DNA of 64,000 nucleotides from Dendrophyllia cribrosa (Eukaryota; Cnidaria; Anthozoa; Scleractinia; Dendrophylliidae): NCBI GenBank assembly GCA_024195265.1, contig JAJLRJ010000008.1, positions 28,282,932 to 28,346,931 of the forward strand, read 5' to 3'. Shown piece by piece: positions 8,101 to 17,544 of this stretch (position 1 is its first letter; each line of letters starts with the position of its first letter). The notes under the pieces were generated by a model. It saw only the letters and a program-made list of their open reading frames with translations, ran no database searches and was not told where the DNA came from. The position numbers and the translations under genes were made by a program.

Positions 8101-8874
8101 ATGAACAACAGCGTATTCGGTAAAACAATGGAAAATATCAGAAAACGAGTAGATGTTAGATTAGTGACTGATGAAAAGAAACTATTAAAAATGGCTGCTA
8201 AACCAACATATGTCAGCAGTAAGATATTCAATGAAAATCTTGTAGCTGTTCATAAGATTAAAGAAACACTAACACTAAACAGGCCGGCATATGTGGGTAT
8301 GTGTATCCTAGATCTCGGCAAGGTTTTAATGTATGATTTTCATTATAACAACATTAAAAAGAAGTATGGAAATAAAGCTAAGTTATTATTCACAGACACA
8401 GACAGCTTGACTTATGAAATCGAAGCTGAAGATGTATACCAAGATTTTTGGAATGATAAAGATAAATTTGATAACAGCGATTACCCAGAAGATTCTCCAT
8501 ATTTTGATAAGACAAATAAAAAAGTAATTGGTAAATTCAAAGATGAAGCTGCAAGTATACCAATAACTGAATTCATTGGTCTACGATCTAAAATGTATAG
8601 TTACATGAAAGACAACCAAAAAGTAGGAAAGACTGCCAAGGGAATCAAAAAGAATATTATCAAAAATAATATCAAGCATCAAGATTATAAAGAAACGTTA
8701 TTCGGAAATAAACAGATGCATCACACTATGAAAACAATAATAAGTCAAAACCATAAATTAGGAAGTTATGAAATCGATAAAGTATCGCTCAGCTGTTTCG
8801 ATGACAAAAGATATATACTGGAAGATGGTATAAATTCATATGCTTATGGACATTATAAAATGAAAAAGAATTAA
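5101..8874 (+). CDS. Protein-primed family B DNA polymerase (element 1)
   Basis: Intact 1,257-aa PolB that replicates the element. In order: six P-V-P-x-P-R motifs (residues 38-102, the last four at 9-residue spacing); a Cys...His region (DNECFRWC ~264, NKHYVLIKDF ~355) that could be a protease-like fold; a C2H2 finger (CMYCLQCF ~378); exonuclease motif I (YADFEA ~435); an endonuclease VII/HNH-like insert (CHICEK, DHCHIT, ~533-565); Exo II (HNLRGYDSHF ~580); Exo III (YLKSDILLL ~737); motif A (LDANNLYG ~835), motif B (NNSVFGKT ~1002), motif C (FTDTDSL ~1098). All catalytic acids are present. Length and order fit Polinton PolB. Upstream shares an early-type promoter with the AT-hook gene. Confidence 0.92.
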   Translation: MNMNKSDLEKLSKSELIKLLLKQQNKKPKIIVVDDTKPVPTPRTYKPVPAPRKSVNQMVQDYENNVILPPVPAPRTIKPVPAPRTIKPVPAPRTIKPVPLPRTKIEQTNKALKGYTKSFEINIKNNKDPLVQLQNTRKAAAHHITNILTSMKGLKFVETLKVTFTKISDSELVYKTAYFNSRAQTIINNLEITKSLQLSKQQILNKIAQWISEGSGWTVKSVENHYLNVVKYQPMRGSSYIKLPQELRNSAKGLINMKNEDNECFRWCHIRHLNPQEKYPQSIKKCDKEFIEKLNYSGIEFPVNQKQYNKIEKQNNININVFGYEEKQPFPIYISQEKFKDQMHLLLITECTNKHYVLIKDFNKFMYNQTKHEHRKHFCMYCLQCFSSEKILNNHKENCLVINGKQAIKMPTKDNNILKFNNYHKQLPVPFVIYADFEAITEKVQGCQPNNDKSYTEAYQKHTDCGYGYKVVCCYDDKYSKPVQIYRGEKAVNKFMEAMLEVKYCHNMNKKYFNKPLKMTKKDEEEFQKADKCHICEKKYNKTDVRVRDHCHITSQYRGSSHQDCNLNFRITDKIPVIFHNLRGYDSHFIMQEIGEIVKKHTYTNKKGEKCQMNINAIPNNMEKYMAFMLGNHLTFLDSFQFMSSSLEKLVSNLPKKLLKYTSQKFKGEKLDLMSQKGVYPYDFMDNFDKFNEKLPPKEEFYSILNDEHISDKDYKHAQNVWNTFNLQNMGEYHNLYLKSDILLLADVFENFRKTCLEYYKLDPCHYFTSPGLSWDAMLKMTDIKLELMTDIDMFQIIEKGMRGGISYITNRYGKANNKYMKTYDEKVPSKYIMYLDANNLYGWAMSQYLPTGGFRWMTEKQINNINLAKYNENTQKGLILEVDLEYPQKLHDIHNDYPLGPEKVKVTKNMLSDYCKKIAAKYNISIGLVNKLIPTLKNKENYVLHYRNLQLYTDLGLKVTKVHRVLEFNQSAWLKQYIDFNTQKRTNAKNAFEKDFFKLMNNSVFGKTMENIRKRVDVRLVTDEKKLLKMAAKPTYVSSKIFNENLVAVHKIKETLTLNRPAYVGMCILDLGKVLMYDFHYNNIKKKYGNKAKLLFTDTDSLTYEIEAEDVYQDFWNDKDKFDNSDYPEDSPYFDKTNKKVIGKFKDEAASIPITEFIGLRSKMYSYMKDNQKVGKTAKGIKKNIIKNNIKHQDYKETLFGNKQMHHTMKTIISQNHKLGSYEIDKVSLSCFDDKRYILEDGINSYAYGHYKMKKN

Positions 8875-9010
8875 ATCAAAAAATAACTTTTCTTAATTCA
8901 ATCCTGTGTTTCCGAGAATTGTGTCACGCAATGAAATAAACGCATCATTTGTTTTAATTAACATATAGTTTCATTTGATTTTTCTATATTTTTTAATCCA
9001 ACAGATGGGA

Positions 9011-9083
9011 AGTAGTTAAGACTTGGCTTGGTATCAGATCAGTTTTGCAAAACTGATCTGGTACCGCCAAGTCCTTAACTACT
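9011..9083. repeat. Near-perfect hairpin at Polinton 1 / host junction
   Basis: AGTAGTTAAG at 9011 pairs with CTTAACTACT ending at 9083, and the arms continue inward to GATCAGTTTT/AAAACTGATC around a centre near 9047; about 36-base arms with few mismatches. It lies where virus-like DNA gives way to host-like DNA. It could be a small MITE or an element end. Confidence 0.6.
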
Positions 9084-9400
9084 TTGTTGTGGTAGCTTTT
9101 CTTCGCTTTTCCGCTTAAAAAAGTAACCCACGTAGACGGGAAATATTGACAACAGAAGGAATAATTGATCATCAAGACAAAGTAGTCGACAAAAGTAATG
9201 GTTCGGCGAGATTTCTTTGCCTTGAGCTTCCATAACAAACAGCCCGTACAATATAAAAATGGCAACGGGGCACGCGCAAAAAAACTCGAGAACAAGCTTG
9301 TAAAAGGCTTTGCTCCGGTTTTGAAGCTGTAGAACTGTTGTACTTTTGTAAACCAAAATAAATTGAGCCAAAGATGATAAACCCGGTTGGTACAAAGAAG

Positions 9401-10152
9401 TGAATGGGGTTAGTTTCTAGAGAAACTGTGGTGCTGCGTCGGTGGGGGGATGAAACACGAGAATTTAGTTTTATCGACTGAGTCGATAAGGTAAATTGAC
9501 CACCGTAAAAAGATTCAAATAGCTGACGTTTCGAGCGCTAGCCCTTCGTCGGAGCGAATCAAGGAATTGTGGGTAGTGTGTGGTTTTATATAGTAAGCGG
9601 TGGAGCTACGCTATTGGTGGAAATTTGGTGACGTGAAAAACAAATGTAGATTAGTTGAATGAAAAGCGTTCGTTGATTCCGTGGGGTTTGAGAGTGCCGA
9701 TTTGAAAGATGATTTTTTGTTCTAGGTTTTTACGGCTTTCTGTGTTACCCTGGTGTAGGGAAAGGCCGCAGATTGTCATGTGTTGTTTAGAATGGTTAGT
9801 AAGATTAAAATGGCGCGCGACTGGTTTGGATGCGTCTTTGTCATTTTTTTCAACGTCTCGGAGATGTTCACGAAAACGGTCGCCCAGTCTCCTCCCTGTT
9901 TCGCCAATGTATATCTTTTTGCAAAAAGTACATGTTATGCAGTAGATAACATTTACGGAGGTGCATGTAAAACGATCAGTGATTTTAATAGATCGTTTGG
10001 GTCCTGTTATTTTGTCCGCGTTGTGAATGAAAGGACAAGTGTTACATCGTGTGCGTGTGCATTTGAAAGTTCCCGGTACATCGTCAGATTTCAGTGCGCT
10101 CGTAACTAGAAAGTTTACCTTATCGACTCAGTCGATAAAACTAAATTCTCGT
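9401..10152 (-). mobile_element. 5'-truncated Penelope-like element with GIY-YIG domain
   Basis: A 752-bp insert bounded by the 12-bp direct repeat GGTACAAAGAAG (9389-9400 and 10153-10164). The minus strand encodes the C-terminal end of a Penelope-like polymerase: a Cys-rich CNTCPF region, then the GIY-YIG endonuclease domain (VIYCITC, KKIYIGETGRRLGDRFREH, ARHFNL, LEQKIIFQ), with stop near 9650. Downstream is a hammerhead-like motif (9523-9552) and a palindromic TTATCGACTCAGTCGATAA at both ends of the insert. Typical of a 5'-truncated target-primed insertion. Confidence 0.8.
9523..9552 (-). ncRNA. Hammerhead-ribozyme-like motif of Penelope element
   Basis: Reading the minus strand: a CGACGA core, an AGGGCTAGCGCT stem-loop, then CGAAACGTC. 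This is the hammerhead layout (CUGANGA, stem II, GAAA, stem, cleavage site) known from Penelope-like retroelements, but with C for U at the second core base, so it may be inactive. The same sequence occurs on + at 12753-12780. Confidence 0.45.
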
Positions 10153-10620
10153 GGTACAAAGAAGAACGCTATGGAGCTCTTGATAATTCTATTCAGGTCC
10201 GATTCTGTGTTGGCGAGCGAAGGATTAAAACAGTTTTCGTTCTTGCACAGCAAATCTCGGCGCCCGAAGAGATGGAACAGCGCGGAGAAAATTAAAGATA
10301 AAATAGCAATAAACAGAATGGAGTTTAAGCGATGCTTGAAACGCTTTCCCAGGGCTACGGACAATACCAGTGCTGCGAGGGAATAGATGGACAGAAACGA
10401 AAAACCTGTCGACAGGAAAAACCAAATGGGTTGGTTGGAAACCTCGGCGACTGCATGTGTTATGATATTCGCGATGTTAAATGTGAAGCAATTTTGCCGT
10501 AGGTTCTTGGCCAAGTTCGAGCGTCCCAAAGTCGAAACAACGCATATAAATTGTTAGTGATGCCAACGGCATTAAACATGACATTGCCAGCTATCCCTAT
10601 AGCAGCCATTTATAGCCGTA

Positions 10621-11361
10621 CTTCAACAATACAATTTGTGTGCGACAGCACATCGACTGGCGCTCCCAGCAGGATCTGAAGTATTGCTCGATGCGACAAA
10701 AAACTTTCTGTATTTGCATAATTTGCATATTAAACACTCACAACTGCTTTGCATGTAAATTGTCTTTAGGGAGTATATTACCGTACTCTTTGTCATGCAG
10801 AACCGACAATAGCAAAGCGCACAAATGACGTCAGTACTCATGTTTGTCTGAGTTTATAATTTATTCTTGTTTATTCTTGCATTTCTGACAATAGAAATTC
10901 GTTATTAGGAATCCCCCGAGAGTCACTTTTGGTTTGTTTGTCTGAGTTTTAGTTCTATAAATAGTAATTGTGCGCTTCGCTGTTACAAATGACACTGAGT
11001 GACTCTGATCTCTCTTTTATAACAACGTTTAATTTTTGAATCGAGGTTGAACGTTCTTTCTTGCGATTTAAGCCTGAAAACATTCTTAACAAATGTTACC
11101 AATTTTCTATCGCTACAAAAATTCTAGCATTTTGGGTTCAGTTGGACTGTGAATCAGTTAGTCTGTTACATGTTATCTTTATATTAGTTAGAAATTATTT
11201 TATCATGTTGGAAGTTATTATAAGAATGTCAAGAAAAAGAGGGACAAAATAAATACGTTCTTAACAAAATCTGATCCTCGCTATGTTGTGACTTCTTAGT
11301 ACGTTCTTCGCGTTTTCTTTAACCTGTTTTTCTCATTGATGGTTTGTTTACATTGTTGCAG
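10621..11361. other. Gene-free interval upstream of orphan exon
   Basis: No coding frame with recognisable content. Two direct copies of GTTTGTCTGAGTTT (about 10,844 and 10,940) bracket an AT-rich stretch. The last ~70 bases match the 3' end of the intron of the two complete peptide genes (TTTCTCATTGATGGTTTGTTTAC and polypyrimidine tract). Confidence 0.5.
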
Positions 11362-11424
11362 GGCTCAACCGAACTGCGTATCCAACGTGAAGAATTCTGC
11401 GAGATGGCAAAAAGAATCTGCTGA
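11362..11424 (+). pseudogene. Orphan exon 2 of secreted peptide gene (copy A)
   Basis: Near-identical to the last exon of the two complete genes downstream: acceptor TTGCAG at 11356-11361, 20 codons beginning GSTELRIQ and ending with a two-Cys tail, then TGA. It differs from the other copies by Ile instead of Asn before the last Cys. No matching signal-peptide exon lies upstream in the window; the Polinton and receptor pseudogene occupy that position. So the copy is either headless or has its first exon left of the window. Confidence 0.6.
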
Positions 11425-11622
11425 ACTGAGATACAATACAAGTCAGATCAAGGCACGCAACGGCTACGAGAATAACAGCCTAAATAAACTATTGTCTGTT
11501 ATAAATTAATTGTAATTTTTAAAGACAAATATCGGCCAGTAAAATAATAAATTGTAATTTCGTTATAAATATGTATATTGTTTTTCAAAACATCTTGAAC
11601 ACCTATAGCTTCAGTCAAATGC

Positions 11623-11832
11623 GCCCTTTCACTCCCAGAGTCAATTATGGAGACATGTAGTGTAGTTCTAACTTTTGAGTCTGTGGACGAAATCCTATGG
11701 TCTGACCATTCAAATGAAACCTCTTCGGCAGTACTTTTGCATGGTACCATTTGTTTTCTGATATTTTACAAAATGAAATTTGGGATTTTTCTTGAATTTT
11801 GATGTTTGGCACTCTTGGGAGTGAAAGGGTTA
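11623..11832. mobile_element. MITE with CCCTTTCACTCCCAGAGT ends
   Basis: Begins CCCTTTCACTCCCAGAGT and ends CTCTTGGGAGTGAAAGGG, a terminal inverted repeat of ~18 bases around ~170 bases without coding sequence. Confidence 0.7.
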
Positions 11833-11867
11833 AGGGCCGCGATTACAGTTAAATTTTAATAACATAC

Positions 11868-12044
11868 TACAGGGCCGTACCTAGGATTTTTGTCTGCGGG
11901 GGCAAACTCGGTTTCCTTGAGATTTCGGACCAATACAGCTACAAGAAATTGCCCAGCAAAATCAAACACTATCCCATTTAGTTTTCCTGGCGGGGGCAAC
12001 TGCCCCCCCCCGCCCTCCCACTATGTACGGCCCTGTACTAAGAG
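11868..12044. mobile_element. MITE with ACAGGGCCGTACCTAGG ends
   Basis: Left end TACAGGGCCGTACCTAGG and right end CTATGTACGGCCCTGTA form an imperfect inverted repeat. The interior has opposed G-rich and C-rich runs (about 11,897 and 12,001) that extend the pairing. Confidence 0.65.
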
Positions 12045-12494
12045 TTTTAAAAAAGGGATGGCAGAAAGAAATTTATTTTGGAAACACCAACAAAAGGCTT
12101 TTCCTTAATTGAATAACTAGCAATAGAGGTTATAATTCAACACATTGATAACTGCCCAAATAAGGTCAAAAAGCATTAGCATTTTGACAAGAGAATGCAA
12201 AAATGACGGACCGGCCTCGATATTCATTCTTCAAACTGTGCTTTGTTATCAATGTTTGGCCTCCTCGGCTAAGAATTAGGCGATATCACGCGCGTTTTCG
12301 CGCTCTAATAGTTAAGTATTTCCTAAGTTTAATTTTTTTTTAATTCAACTTGGATAACTTGAAACCTTTATTTTAGTCTTATAAACAGGAGTACACAACC
12401 ACTCGATTCTTTGTTATATTTGAGAAGGCTTAAGTCACCTTAGAATAAATTAGTCTAAAAATTGCAGCCTTCTTAAGGTTACAGTGTACCTTCG

Positions 12495-12905
12495 TCATTT
12501 CAATCTCACTAACCATTCTAAACAACACATGACAATCTGCGGCCTTTCCCTACACCAGGGTAACATAGAAAGCCGTAAAAACTTAGAACAAAAAATCATC
12601 TTTCAAATCGGCACTCTCAAACCCCAGGGAATCAACGAACGCTTTTCATTCAACTAATTTACATTTGTTTTTCACGTCACCAAATTTCCACCAATAGCGT
12701 AGCTTCACCTACTATATTAAACCACACACTACCCACAATCCCTTGATTCGCTCCGACGAAGGGCTAGCGCTCGAAACGTCAGCTTTCTCGAATCTTTTTA
12801 CGGTGGCTAATTTACCTTATCGACTCAGTCGATAAAACCAAATTCTTGTGCTTCACCCCACCGACGCAGCACCACAGTTTCTCTAGAAACTAACCCCATC
12901 CATAC
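12495..12905 (+). mobile_element. Penelope-like 3' fragment, second copy
   Basis: The + strand repeats the end of the GIY-YIG domain (ARHFNL-type start, TICGLSLHQGN, LEQKIIFQIGTL, stop near 12,657), the hammerhead-like motif at 12,753-12,780, and the palindrome TTATCGACTCAGTCGATAA at 12,817. It is oriented opposite to the 9,401-10,152 copy and truncated further 5'. Confidence 0.75.
12753..12780 (+). ncRNA. Hammerhead-ribozyme-like motif, second copy
   Basis: CCGACGA, AGGGCTAGCGCT and CGAAACGTC in order, same as at 9523-9552. The U-to-C change in the first core block is present in both copies. Confidence 0.45.
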
Positions 12906-15516
12906 CTTCGGGGGTGTCTCCAGTATAACAGCTCTAGCGTCTTAAGATTACATTTAATATACCTAAACCCAGATATCAAATTAAAGCTTATAGAACTGGC
13001 TATCTAAATATGGAAACCATTTGGTAATAAAATGAATTGTCGAATTTTTTACGACGTCTAAATTCGAACGTCCGAATCAGCTTTAAAACGCTATAACTCA
13101 AAGCGATTATTGTATTTTGCTAATTTGATTTGTTCTCGGGTTTCCGGACACGAAGCGCTAAAAAAACGTGTCAGCGATTTCCCATATTCAATTGCAATGA
13201 AAAGTTAAAGAATATTTTCGAAAAAGGGAGAAAACAAATTGAAGTGATCGCACGGAAATGGCTCTTGACGAAAACATTTTCGGAAATAAGAAATTCGCCG
13301 ACAGGTTTTTGTTGATTATATGTTAGCCTAGCTTGTGTCCAAATTTGAGGAAAATCTAACAAATTCCCTTTGAGTTGTAGGTCTTTAAAGTGTCCCCTAC
13401 AAGCGAAAAATTAACTTTGAGAAAACAGCGCTTAGAAAAACATATCGCTTAATAAACAAACTCCGCCCACAAAAGTTATACCGTCGTTTCTCCGTCAATT
13501 TTTCACTATTTTTCGATAATTTTTTTGGATGAAAGTTCATTCTGTAAACTTTATTTTAACGCCAAAAAAAAAAAATCAATAAATTTTCGATCTGAAGGTA
13601 CTCTGTAACCTTAAGTAAAATGACCCCTCAAACTTTCGTTGCATCGGAAAATTTACCGCCTTTTGTTTTTGGAGGAATAAACTGTCGTTTGGTGTACAAA
13701 ATAAAGTCAGCTGGGATTTTCAAAAGGACAAAGCAGCTAACAAAGTCAGGGATAAGGTTTCTTTCCCGAAAATTTGTTGCCGACGAAATATTCGGCTGAA
13801 AAACCCGATAAGATCAATCTGCGTTTAATGGTACTAATGATATGGAAAAACAGTGAAACGACAATCCTGGCAAGCGTTTTCCTTATCGTTTTCAGTTTTA
13901 AAACAATCGGCTTGTTAAAAAAGCCGGCAAACTAAAGATATTGTTTATTTAGGAGTTTAGTTTTCTGTTTCCTCGACAGGTGTCTGATGAAAGTGATAGT
14001 ACCTTGCCGCTTCGGCTCACTCGAGAGGTAATTAACGAAACTCGATAACTTTATACATTAAAACCCAGAAATTTTGGACGCGTTTATTCTGACAAAAACC
14101 TTGTTCAAAAATTAACCCCTCCAAAATTTTACAGCGTTCAATTAAGATAAAAAGCGTTTCAATAGTGGAAAACCTGTACAGACGTCTTTGGGAAAGATTT
14201 GTGATTTTTTTTGGGTTGCATGTTTTCGTGCGTTTGGCCCCGGTACGGGTTGATGTTTACTTGAGCTTGGCACCGGTTACACAGTTTTCCTGCGCTTAGA
14301 ATGTTCTCCCGCGCTTGGCACGGGTTGCATGTTGTTCTACGCATGGAGGCGGGTTTTACTCGCACTGGCCGCTGGTAGCAGGTTTTCCACCCGCGCTTGG
14401 CCGGCAGTGGTTGCTTAGCCTCATAACGTTATTTGCGTGCTTGTTGCGAAGGCCAGTTGCGCGACGCTCATCAAAGAGTTGTGTTCACCGATGTGGGTCA
14501 TGTTCACATTTTCAATTTTAATGGCTTTAAGGATTCCTGCCAATGGACTCTAATCGACCAGAACATGCCAATTCTATTTTTTTTGTGAAGCAAAATGGAG
14601 TCATTAGATTGCGAGAATCCTCTAGCGCTTTGCTTCGGCTGCCTGCTTGATCTCATCGTCCTAACAAAAAATAAACTGTAAAGTGAGTAAGTAACAAAGC
14701 CTGCGGAGAAATGAAGTTGCTGCTTATTAGATATTCAAAAGTAAACAAAAGATAACAATTGAATAAGTGTCTAATAATGCCTATTTGGGTAAATTCTATT
14801 TCACAGGAAAAAAGGCCCGGTCTGAATAGTGTAGGGTAAATGAAAGTGGAAAAGTGAAATAAATAAAGTACATATAGAAAAAAACATTATGAACTGTTAG
14901 ACATACACGTTACTCTACTTTCCTGAATACTGATCATTTTTATCACGTGAGTACGCGAAGCGTTGAACGAGATATAGTATATGGGGACAGATATGAAAAT
15001 GTCCACCCGTTCCATCATCTTTAAACTTATTTAATTCCACAGTGTATTAAGTGTTAAAAGATAAAGTGCTGTAACTAAATAACTAAACTGTTTTTTAATT
15101 CCCCAGTGTTATAACGTCATCCAGTTGTCTAGACAGTCTCGTTTCACACAACGCATATTTATGTCACGCTAAAATGTTTTGGTCGTTTTAAATCTGTTTT
15201 ACACTTCAATTCTTTGGCTTCAAACTCAGTATGAAAAATTAAAACCGATCTGTGGACTTAACCTTACATTGTTTCGTATCCCCGAGATGGTTCTTAGAGA
15301 CCTTTAATAAGGAGGTATTTTATATTTTTCGCTGATAATCTATATACTTAAAATACTTCGATTCAAATTCATACGATTATCACTAATTTCCTTAACAACT
15401 TAATCCAGCAGTTTAGTAAATATCACTAATGGTATAATTGAGAATAACCGGAGAAGGTATTTTTTTTGCTTAAATGCGATTATGACAGAAAAGTATCCTG
15501 TTTCATTCGCGTACCC

Positions 15517-15526
15517 TATTAAAAAG
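15517..15526 (+). promoter_or_regulatory. TATA-like box of peptide gene B
   Basis: TATTAAAAAG about 100 bases before the ATG, inside a block conserved with the region before gene C (TATCCTGTT...CCACCTTTTCTTCATAAC). Confidence 0.4.
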
Positions 15527-15623
15527 ATGAACAGCACTCATGATCGCTAAATCCACCTTTTCTTCATAACGACATAAAGTCAAGCAAGTGCAGCAGTTCT
15601 TGAATATTTGGACTTGATTTAGA

Positions 15624-17544
15624 ATGAATGCCAAGCTTCAAGTTTTTTTTTTAGTCCTCATACTCGTAATCAGTATGTTTAGTGAGAGTGAAAGTTTTAG
15701 TATGGCCGGCGCCAAGCCCGGACGTAAAAGATCTTTTATCCAGGTCAGTAGGGATACTAAAGGGGCTCTGTCACCATATTAAGTGTTACTTTAAAAAGTC
15801 AAAAGACATCTTTATATCATTGGAAACACAAACACAATGGTCCAGTTTTGTTTATCATTATTCTAGTAGACTGCACATGGCCAGGATGGAAATGGATTAC
15901 ATCTTGTAAAAATGGGCCAATATTTTCAACTGTTTATCGCTTGCCTTGGAAAACTCGCTAACTCTGATTGCATTTTATTCTCTCTTCAAAAATTGACTCG
16001 ATATCTTCTTCTTTGCGTTCTATAAGAATTTCGTGTGCGACAAATGTACTTAGTTTCAATTTGGGGCAGCTTTGACCCAAAAACGTCAAAATTCCCATGA
16101 CATAGCTGCTTTAATACTTGTTGAACACCTTAATGTTCCAGTCAAATAACATGAGTTAAGGGCTGGGGATTACTGTTAAATTTCAGTGATATTTTTAGTA
16201 CGAGTTCAGAAGATAGAAATCAATTTTCGAAACACCAACTAACAGGTTGGTGAATTCTTTTCTTTGAGTGAATTACTAGCAATAGAGGATATTTCCTAAC
16301 TTTTTAATTTTTTTAACTTGAAACCTTTACCACTCGATTCTTTGTTATATTTGAGAAGGCTTCAGTCACCTTAGAATTAATTAGACTAAAAACTGCAGCC
16401 TTCCTTAGTAAAATGTCCCCAACTTTCGTTGCATCGGAATATTTACCGCCTTTTGTTTTTGGAGGAATAAACTGTCGTTTGGTGTACAGAATAAGGTCAG
16501 CTTGTGGGATTTTCAAAAGGACAAAGCGGCTAACAAAGTCGCGGTATATTAAGGTTCAAAATTTGTTGCCACTGAAATATTCGGCAAAAACACCCGATAA
16601 GATCAATGATATGGAAAAACAGTAAAACGACAATCCAAGCGTTTTCCTAATCGATTTCAGTTTTAAAACAATCGGCTTGTCAAAAAAGCCCGCAAACTAA
16701 AGATATTGTTTATTTAGGAGTTTAGTTTTCTTTTTCCTCGACAGGTGTCTGATGAAAGTGATAGTACCTTGCCGCTTCGGGTGACTCGAGAGGTAATTAA
16801 CGAAACTCGATAACTTTATACATTAAAACCCAGAAATTTTGGACGCGTTTATTCTGACAAAAATCTTGTTCAAAAGTAAACCCGTCCGAAATTTAACAAC
16901 GCTCAATTAAGATAAGAAAAGTGTTTTAATAGTGGGAAACCTGTACAGACATCTATGGGAAAGATTTGTGATTTTTTTAGGTTTAGGTTTTTTTTTGTGC
17001 CTGACACCGGTTACATAGTTTTTCCGCGTTTAGAATGTTTTCCCGCGCTTGGCACGGGTTGCATGTTGCCCTACACATGAAGCCGGTTGCAAACTTACCC
17101 GCATGGCCGGCAGCATGGCCTCATAACGTTATTTGCGTGTTTGTTGTGACTGGCCAGTTGTGCGACGTTCATCAAAGCGTTGTGCTTACCTCTGTGGTTT
17201 AAGTTACTATTTTTGATCGTAAAGGATTCCTGCCAATGGACCCTTATCGACCAGAACATGCCATTTTTATTTTTTTTTGTAATTCAAAATGGAGTCATTA
17301 GATTGTGAGCATTTTCTCGCGCTTTGCTTCGGCTGCGTGCTTGATCACCCTTTTTGCAATCACCGTTTAATACAGTGTTTAATGCAGTGTTTTTCAAAAG
17401 TAAATTTTCGCGGGTAACGTAACTTCTTCGCGTTTACTTTGACTTGTTTTTGTCATTGATAGTTTGTTTACATCGTTGCAGGGCTCAACCGAACTGCGCA
17501 TCCAACGAGAAGAATTCTGCGAGATGGCAAAAAGAAACTGCTGA
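15624..17544 (+). CDS. Secreted small cyclic-peptide precursor, gene B (two exons)
   Basis: Exons 15,624-15,743 and 17,482-17,544, phase 0. Exon 1 encodes a signal peptide (hydrophobic core VFFLVLILVISMF, residues ~7-19), an acidic SESES spacer, a short variable pro-region and a GRKR furin/Kex-type site, then SFIQ. The donor is CAG|GTCAGT; the acceptor is TTGCAG. Exon 2 encodes 20 residues with two Cys six residues apart, the last Cys directly before the stop. Precursor ~60 aa, predicted mature peptide ~24 aa with a C-terminal eight-residue disulfide ring. I do not recognise the family; neuropeptide, toxin-like or antimicrobial roles are all open. The intron holds a MITE 15 bases after the donor. 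Confidence 0.65.
15759..16112. mobile_element. AAAGG-type MITE in intron of gene B
   Basis: Starts AAAGGGGCTCTGTCACC and ends TGACATAGCTGCTTT, imperfect inverted repeats of ~15 bases. Further family members: 18,951, 20,647, 47,370 and 54,742. Confidence 0.7.
16261..17345. repeat. Intron unit u2 of peptide gene array
   Basis: Aligns by eye with u1 (12,305-14,650) and u3 (21,205-24,970): shared blocks CTCGATTCTTTGTTATATTTGAG, TTTGGAGGAATAAACTGTCG, TTCCTCGACAGGTGTCTGATG, CTCATAACGTTATTTGCGTG. This is the uninterrupted version of the unit. Confidence 0.65.

Larger units (their letters stand above)
1..9000 (+). mobile_element. Polinton/Maverick (adintovirus-like) element 1, right part
   Basis: A single-strand cluster of capsid, core, protease, PLA2, integrase and PolB genes identifies a Polinton. 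Base composition is much more AT-rich than element 2. The left end is outside the window. The right boundary is not certain: after PolB there are ~125 AT-rich bases (with a repeat of ATAAACGCATCA from 4693 and ACATATAGTTT from 5006), then sequence of different character from about 9,000. No inverted repeat partner is visible, so no TIR or TSD can be given. Confidence 0.8.
9070..10620 (-). pseudogene. Seven-TM (GPCR-like) receptor pseudogene split by a retroelement
   Basis: On the minus strand, 10,529 to 10,153 encodes hydrophobic segments spaced like TM2-TM5 of a rhodopsin-type receptor (for example FSFLSIYSLAALVLSVALG, then ILFIAILSLIFSALFHLF), preceded by a TM1-like stretch in another frame near 10,540-10,610. 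The frame then enters a Penelope-like insert and stops. Beyond the insert, 9,400 to 9,075 carries two more segments resembling TM6 and TM7 (FCACPVAIFILYGLFV, FLLLSIFPVYVGYFF) in a shifted frame. Frame breaks plus the insertion make it non-functional. The receptor call rests on hydrophobic pattern only; another multi-pass protein is possible. Confidence 0.5.
12471..13614. mobile_element. TTAA-flanked transposon carrying a Penelope fragment
   Basis: The uninterrupted copies (16,400 and 21,390) show that ~1.1 kb is inserted here. Ends are GGTTACAGTGTACC and GGTACTCTGTAACC, inverted repeats abutted by TTAA on both sides, the target signature of piggyBac-type transposons. No transposase is present. 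The left half (12,495-12,905) is a Penelope 3' fragment; the right half is unidentified AT-rich DNA. Confidence 0.6.
12305..14650. repeat. Relic intron unit u1 of the peptide gene array, with insertion
   Basis: From the TATTTCCTAA stretch through CTCGATTCTTTGTTATATTTGAG to GCTTGATC this matches the intron bodies at 16,261-17,345 and 21,205-24,970 of the two complete peptide genes, but no exon 1 or exon 2 is attached. It is interrupted at 12,475-13,610 by a TTAA-flanked insertion. I read it as an intron-only remnant of a further gene copy left by unequal exchange or deletion. Confidence 0.6.
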
